DNA from: Natrinema salsiterrestre
GTDB taxonomy: Archaea > Halobacteriota > Halobacteria > Halobacteriales > Natrialbaceae
Direction: 5' to 3'
Length of the DNA: 64,000 nt
NCBI RefSeq assembly: GCF_029502005.1
Contig: NZ_JAMQOT010000005.1
Span: 186,001 to 250,000 of the forward strand
Both the position numbers and the translations under genes were made by a program. Positions 61,120 through 64,000 of this stretch are shown one piece after another (positions within the stretch are counted from its first letter, which is position 1; each line of letters opens with the position of its first letter). Below the pieces are notes generated by a model. That model saw only the letters and a list, made by a program, of their open reading frames with translations, was not told where the DNA came from and made no database searches.

Positions 61120-62082
61120 ATGCGACGCCGAACCCTCCTCGCCGGGACGACCGGCGTGCTCTGCGGGCTGGCCGGGTGCACGAGTTCGGAGTTCGAGCGG
61201 CTCCGTACCGCGAGCGGTACCGATGGAGGCGACCCATTCGGAACCTCAAGCAACGAATCCGACCGGAGCGGGACGGATTCCGAGTCGGACACGCCGATCG
61301 AAGTCGGGGATCCCGACGACGTTCCGTTCCCATCCGCACACCCGCCGCACGAAGTCGTCCTCCGGAATCCGGGTGACACCGAACGAGCGGTTTCGGTAGC
61401 GATCACGACCAACGGGGACGAGCGACCCGATGGGAGCGGCGATGATACCGGTGATGACGGCAGCGGCGATGACGATCCGCTACTCGAGCGCGAGTTCGAC
61501 CTGCCGGCGGGAGACCGGCTCGCGTTCGTCCTCGTCGAACCGCGTTCGTACGCGATCACTGTTCGAACCGACAGCGACGATGGGACGGGCGAGTCGACCG
61601 TGACGAGCGGGGTCGACCGACAGCCGTTCGATTGCATCCGATCTCGAACGACCATGACGCTCCGCGAAACCGGCGTTCGAACCGAGTCGGTCTCGACGTC
61701 CGTTCCCTGTCCGGTACCGGCGGTCGCGGACGCGTCGCTCGAGGTCGACGATCGGACGTGTGCGGGCCGGATGGACGGCCATCAGGCAGTCGTCGAGTTC
61801 GCCGACGAGGCCGTGATCGTCGACGGCGAGATCACGATTCCGACGCCCTGTCACGGCGTCTCGTTGACGGAGACGGCGTACGACGAGCGTCGCGACGTCC
61901 TCGCGATCACCGTCGCCGTCGGCGACCGGGAAGGTGACACCTGTATCGACTGTCTCGGCGTCGCCGATTATACGGCCCGAATAGCACTCGAGGGCCGCTA
62001 TCCCGGCCGCGTCGCGGTCTCCCACGAGACCGTTGCAGAAACGAACGAAATCACGACGGTCGAGTATCCCGGGGACGAGTGA
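61120..62082 (+). CDS. Lipoprotein of unknown function
   Basis: The start at 61120 gives MRRRTLLAGTTGVLCGLAGC, a Tat-like signal with a lipobox cysteine at residue 20. An S/D/G-rich spacer (about 21-70) is followed by a beta-rich domain (about 75-320) interrupted by an acidic SGDDTGDDGSGDDD loop. Four to six cysteines (such as CIRSRT, CPVPAV, CAGRMDG and TCIDCLG) may form disulfides or bind a metal outside the cell. No family recognised. It probably sits on the extracellular face of the membrane. Confidence 0.75.
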   Translation: MRRRTLLAGTTGVLCGLAGCTSSEFERLRTASGTDGGDPFGTSSNESDRSGTDSESDTPIEVGDPDDVPFPSAHPPHEVVLRNPGDTERAVSVAITTNGDERPDGSGDDTGDDGSGDDDPLLEREFDLPAGDRLAFVLVEPRSYAITVRTDSDDGTGESTVTSGVDRQPFDCIRSRTTMTLRETGVRTESVSTSVPCPVPAVADASLEVDDRTCAGRMDGHQAVVEFADEAVIVDGEITIPTPCHGVSLTETAYDERRDVLAITVAVGDREGDTCIDCLGVADYTARIALEGRYPGRVAVSHETVAETNEITTVEYPGDE

Positions 62083-62145
62083 CGCGCATCGATCGACCGT
62101 CGATTTCGGGGCCCCGAACGCGGGTACGGCCGCCGGCCGATCCGA

Positions 62146-62529
62146 TCAGTGTTCGACGAGTTCGATCAGGATGCCGCCAGTGTCTTTCGGGTGCAGGAAC
62201 GCGACCGAGTGGCCCCACGCGCCCGGTCGGGGCTCCTCGTCGATCAGCGCCACCTCGTGATCGCGGACCGTCTCGAGGGCCCCCTCGATGTCGTCGGTCG
62301 CGAGCGCGAGGTGATGAATTCCCGACCCGTTGTCCTCGAGGTACCGAGAAATCGTTCCCTCCTCGAGCGGTTCGAGCAGTTCGAAGTAGCCGTCGCCACA
62401 CTCGAGGAAGACGACGCGGAGCCCGTCGAACTCCTCCTCGTGGGCCACCTCGAGGCCGAAGAGGTCGCCGTACAGTTCCGCAAGCGCCTGTGCGTCGTCG
62501 GTCGCGATTCCGGCGTGATCGAAGTGCAT
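62146..62529 (-). CDS. mce: Methylmalonyl-CoA epimerase
   Basis: The 127-residue vicinal-oxygen-chelate protein shows MHFDHAGIATDD (metal His at residue 5), FLECGDGYFELLEPL, NGSGIHHLALATDDI and a C-terminal GILIELVEH. These residues include the His, Gln/Glu ligands expected for methylmalonyl-CoA epimerase, which interconverts the R and S isomers of methylmalonyl-CoA in propionate metabolism. A mutase gene is not in the window. It diverges from the lipoprotein. Confidence 0.9.
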   Translation of the reverse strand: MHFDHAGIATDDAQALAELYGDLFGLEVAHEEEFDGLRVVFLECGDGYFELLEPLEEGTISRYLEDNGSGIHHLALATDDIEGALETVRDHEVALIDEEPRPGAWGHSVAFLHPKDTGGILIELVEH

Positions 62530-62730
62530 CTGGTTGTACTGGTCGGAGCGTCCGTGTTACTGTTATGATTTTTCGTGGTGTTCGTACGGGGGACGACGGT
62601 GGCGGCGCGTCAGTCGAACTACGAGTTCAGTAGCGACCGTCTCGATTCGAATCGATGGGTGGCGATCGGTCCGATGCGGCTCCGGCGGTTCGAAAAAAGG
62701 CGGTAATCGAACGACTCGTCGGTCGGACGG

Positions 62731-64000
62731 TTACTCGTCGACCGTCGCGTTCGATTCGTTGTCCGTCTCGTTCTCGAAGCCCTCCTCTTCGATTTCGGTC
62801 TGATTCGCCGTCTCGTTTCCGGCATCGGTCTCGTTGCCCTCACTGTCACCGGCATCGGCTCCGCCATCGCCTTCCTCGGGCGGCGACAGCGACTCACCCT
62901 CACCCGGCGGAACGATCTGCATGACCGCACCGGTGTCGCCTTCGGGGACGCCCGCCTGGTTCGCGAGCACGTAGACGTTGCCGTCGTCGTCCTGTCCGAA
63001 CTGCCGGACGAAGTACGGGAACGAGCCGTCTTCGGTTCCCGCGACCTGAAGTTCTTCCATGTCCCAGAGCTCGTCTCGCGGGACGACCTGTTCCTGACCG
63101 TCACCGTCGGCGGTCGGCATGTCGCCACCGGCCGTCTCGTTGGTAGCGTTGGTTTCGTTAGTCTCGTTCTCGAGGCCTTCCTGTTCGACATCCGGGGCGT
63201 CGGTCGCGTTGGTGGCGTTGGTGTCGTTAGTCTCGTTCACGAAGCCTTCCTGTTCGATTTCCGGGACGTCGGTCGCGTTAGTAGCGTTGGTGGCGTTGGT
63301 TTCGTTGCCGCCGGCGTCCTCGGCCATTTGTCCGCCTCCGCCGTCGGGCTCGGTGGCAGCGAGGAGCCGTCCCTGCGGACTCTGCCGGGCCGGATCAGCC
63401 GTCCAGTCGCCGAAGATGTACTTCCCGTTCAGCTCCTGCACGGCGTCGGCCTCGTAGACGTGACCGCCGACGATCGCGATGCCGACGATTTGCTCCTGAT
63501 ACGTGTGGGGGTACTCGACGATCGGGTCCTGAAGCTCCTGCCCGTCATAGGGCGCTTCGTCCGGGGCCGAGTCGGGACAGTCTTCGGGCGGACTGCCGGG
63601 GTTCTCCGTGCTGAAGCAGTGAGTCCCTTCCTTGACGTTCCAGCCGTAGTTCCCGCCCGACTCGACGATGTCGACTTCTTCGAAGAGGTTCTGTCCCACG
63701 TCGGCGACGAACAGTCGGTCGTCGCTGTCGAACGAGATGCCGAAGGGGTTCCGGAAGCCCCACGCGTAGTGTTCGGGGTATGCCTCCTCGGAATCGGCCA
63801 GCGGGTTGTCGTCCGGAATGCCGTACGGTCGATCGTCGCCCTCGGAATCGACGTCGATCCGCAGGATGCTCCCGAGCAGGTTCTCGCTGACGTCCTGCCC
63901 GTTTCCGCCCGCGTTGTCGTCGTACCAGTCCTCAACGTGGCCCTCCATGTCGTCGTTCGCCCCGCCGCCGTCACCCATGGGGACGTAGAGGTAGCCGTCG
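62731..64000 (-). CDS. Soluble sugar/sorbosone dehydrogenase-like protein, partial
   Basis: The gene runs past the right edge, so the N-terminus is missing; the visible part is about 423 residues. The beta-propeller hallmarks of PQQ-type glucose/sorbosone dehydrogenases are present: YLYVPMGDGGGAND at the cut edge, GSILRIDVDSEGDD, YPEHYAWGFRNPFGISFD, DVGQNLFEEVDIVESGGNYGW and IVGIAIVGGHVYEA. An N-glycosylation-rich repeat (about 63131-63310) is inserted between two propeller segments, and a second sequon-rich tail ends the protein. This suggests a secreted, heavily N-glycosylated oxidase. Signal peptide not visible. Confidence 0.8.
   Translation of the reverse strand, partial: DGYLYVPMGDGGGANDDMEGHVEDWYDDNAGGNGQDVSENLLGSILRIDVDSEGDDRPYGIPDDNPLADSEEAYPEHYAWGFRNPFGISFDSDDRLFVADVGQNLFEEVDIVESGGNYGWNVKEGTHCFSTENPGSPPEDCPDSAPDEAPYDGQELQDPIVEYPHTYQEQIVGIAIVGGHVYEADAVQELNGKYIFGDWTADPARQSPQGRLLAATEPDGGGGQMAEDAGGNETNATNATNATDVPEIEQEGFVNETNDTNATNATDAPDVEQEGLENETNETNATNETAGGDMPTADGDGQEQVVPRDELWDMEELQVAGTEDGSFPYFVRQFGQDDDGNVYVLANQAGVPEGDTGAVMQIVPPGEGESLSPPEEGDGGADAGDSEGNETDAGNETANQTEIEEEGFENETDNESNATVDE
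63131..63310 (-). repeat. Tandem sequon-rich repeat in the sugar dehydrogenase
   Basis: Two copies of a roughly 70-base unit encode EIEQEGFVNETNDTNATNAT-like and DVEQEGLENETNETNATNET-like segments. A third, diverged copy lies at the C-terminus (about 62740-62830; EIEEEGFENETDNESNAT). By hand there are about 18 N-x-S/T sequons in this protein's visible part. In-frame duplication of a glycosylation module is inferred. Confidence 0.55.

Overview
This window is chromosomal DNA from a haloarchaeon, most likely a member of the Natrialbales (Natrinema or Haloterrigena-like), although the exact genus cannot be fixed by eye. The evidence is the high GC content, strongly acidic proteins, Tat-dependent lipoprotein signals, TATA boxes about 26-27 bases before start codons, and family content typical of Halobacteria: bacterio-opsin-activator-type HTH regulators, DUF7344, HalOD1, amphi-Trp, archaeal FAD synthetase and fused KorA. 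No rRNA, tRNA, CRISPR array or intact insertion sequence was seen.

Region 1 (about 0.2-13.2 kb) is an accessory, surface-oriented block. A secreted protein with two DUF7282 repeats and a DUF4397 protein precede a head-to-tail array of four Sec-secreted proteins. These are built almost entirely from short alternating hydrophobic/acidic repeats and are followed by an acidic coiled-coil protein with a Tat signal. A further paralogue lies nearby on the other strand (11517-12101). A class I isoprenoid-synthase-like protein of unknown function, a small zinc-finger protein and three regulator-type genes are interspersed. This array is the best candidate for an undescribed system here.

Region 2 (13.6-24.7 kb) is dominated by signalling and regulation. 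It holds a 1611-residue PAS/GAF/BAT/HTH regulator, transcription factor S, a coiled-coil/zinc-ribbon pair, a RAD55-like ATPase with a degenerate Walker A, a second HTH_10 regulator, a DUF7344 protein and a frameshifted HalOD1 gene. A beta-RFAP-synthase-like GHMP protein and a glycosyltransferase follow.

Region 3 (24.8-30.5 kb) looks like core metabolism: ilvD, FAD synthetase, a JAMM protease, a MaoC protein and a RecJ-like DHH exonuclease. It is followed by remnants (30.5-31.4 kb), including a DNA segment that folds into a three-way junction. A 1300-residue secreted GH97 glycosidase with unusual inserts (31.5-35.4 kb) comes next.

Region 4 (35.5-64 kb) is mixed housekeeping: MutY, more HTH and DUF7344 regulators, a membrane metalloprotease, GNAT, YchF, UbiA-like, a thiamine-diphosphate enzyme, TrkH, a GlcD-type flavoprotein, an F420-dependent oxidoreductase, a quinone reductase and a DJ-1 protein. 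It also carries a DUF433/DUF5615 toxin-antitoxin pair with a frameshifted toxin, an aminotransferase, KorAB, a ferredoxin-reductase-like flavoprotein, DoxX, two lipoproteins, methylmalonyl-CoA epimerase, and a truncated sugar dehydrogenase rich in N-glycosylation sequons running off the right edge.

Broken or relic loci (1654-1880, 22564-22801, 30588-30735, 54499-54833) show that the accessory parts are actively decaying. All starts were chosen from signal peptides, family N-termini or TATA spacing. Family calls are from memory and pattern recognition, without database searches.
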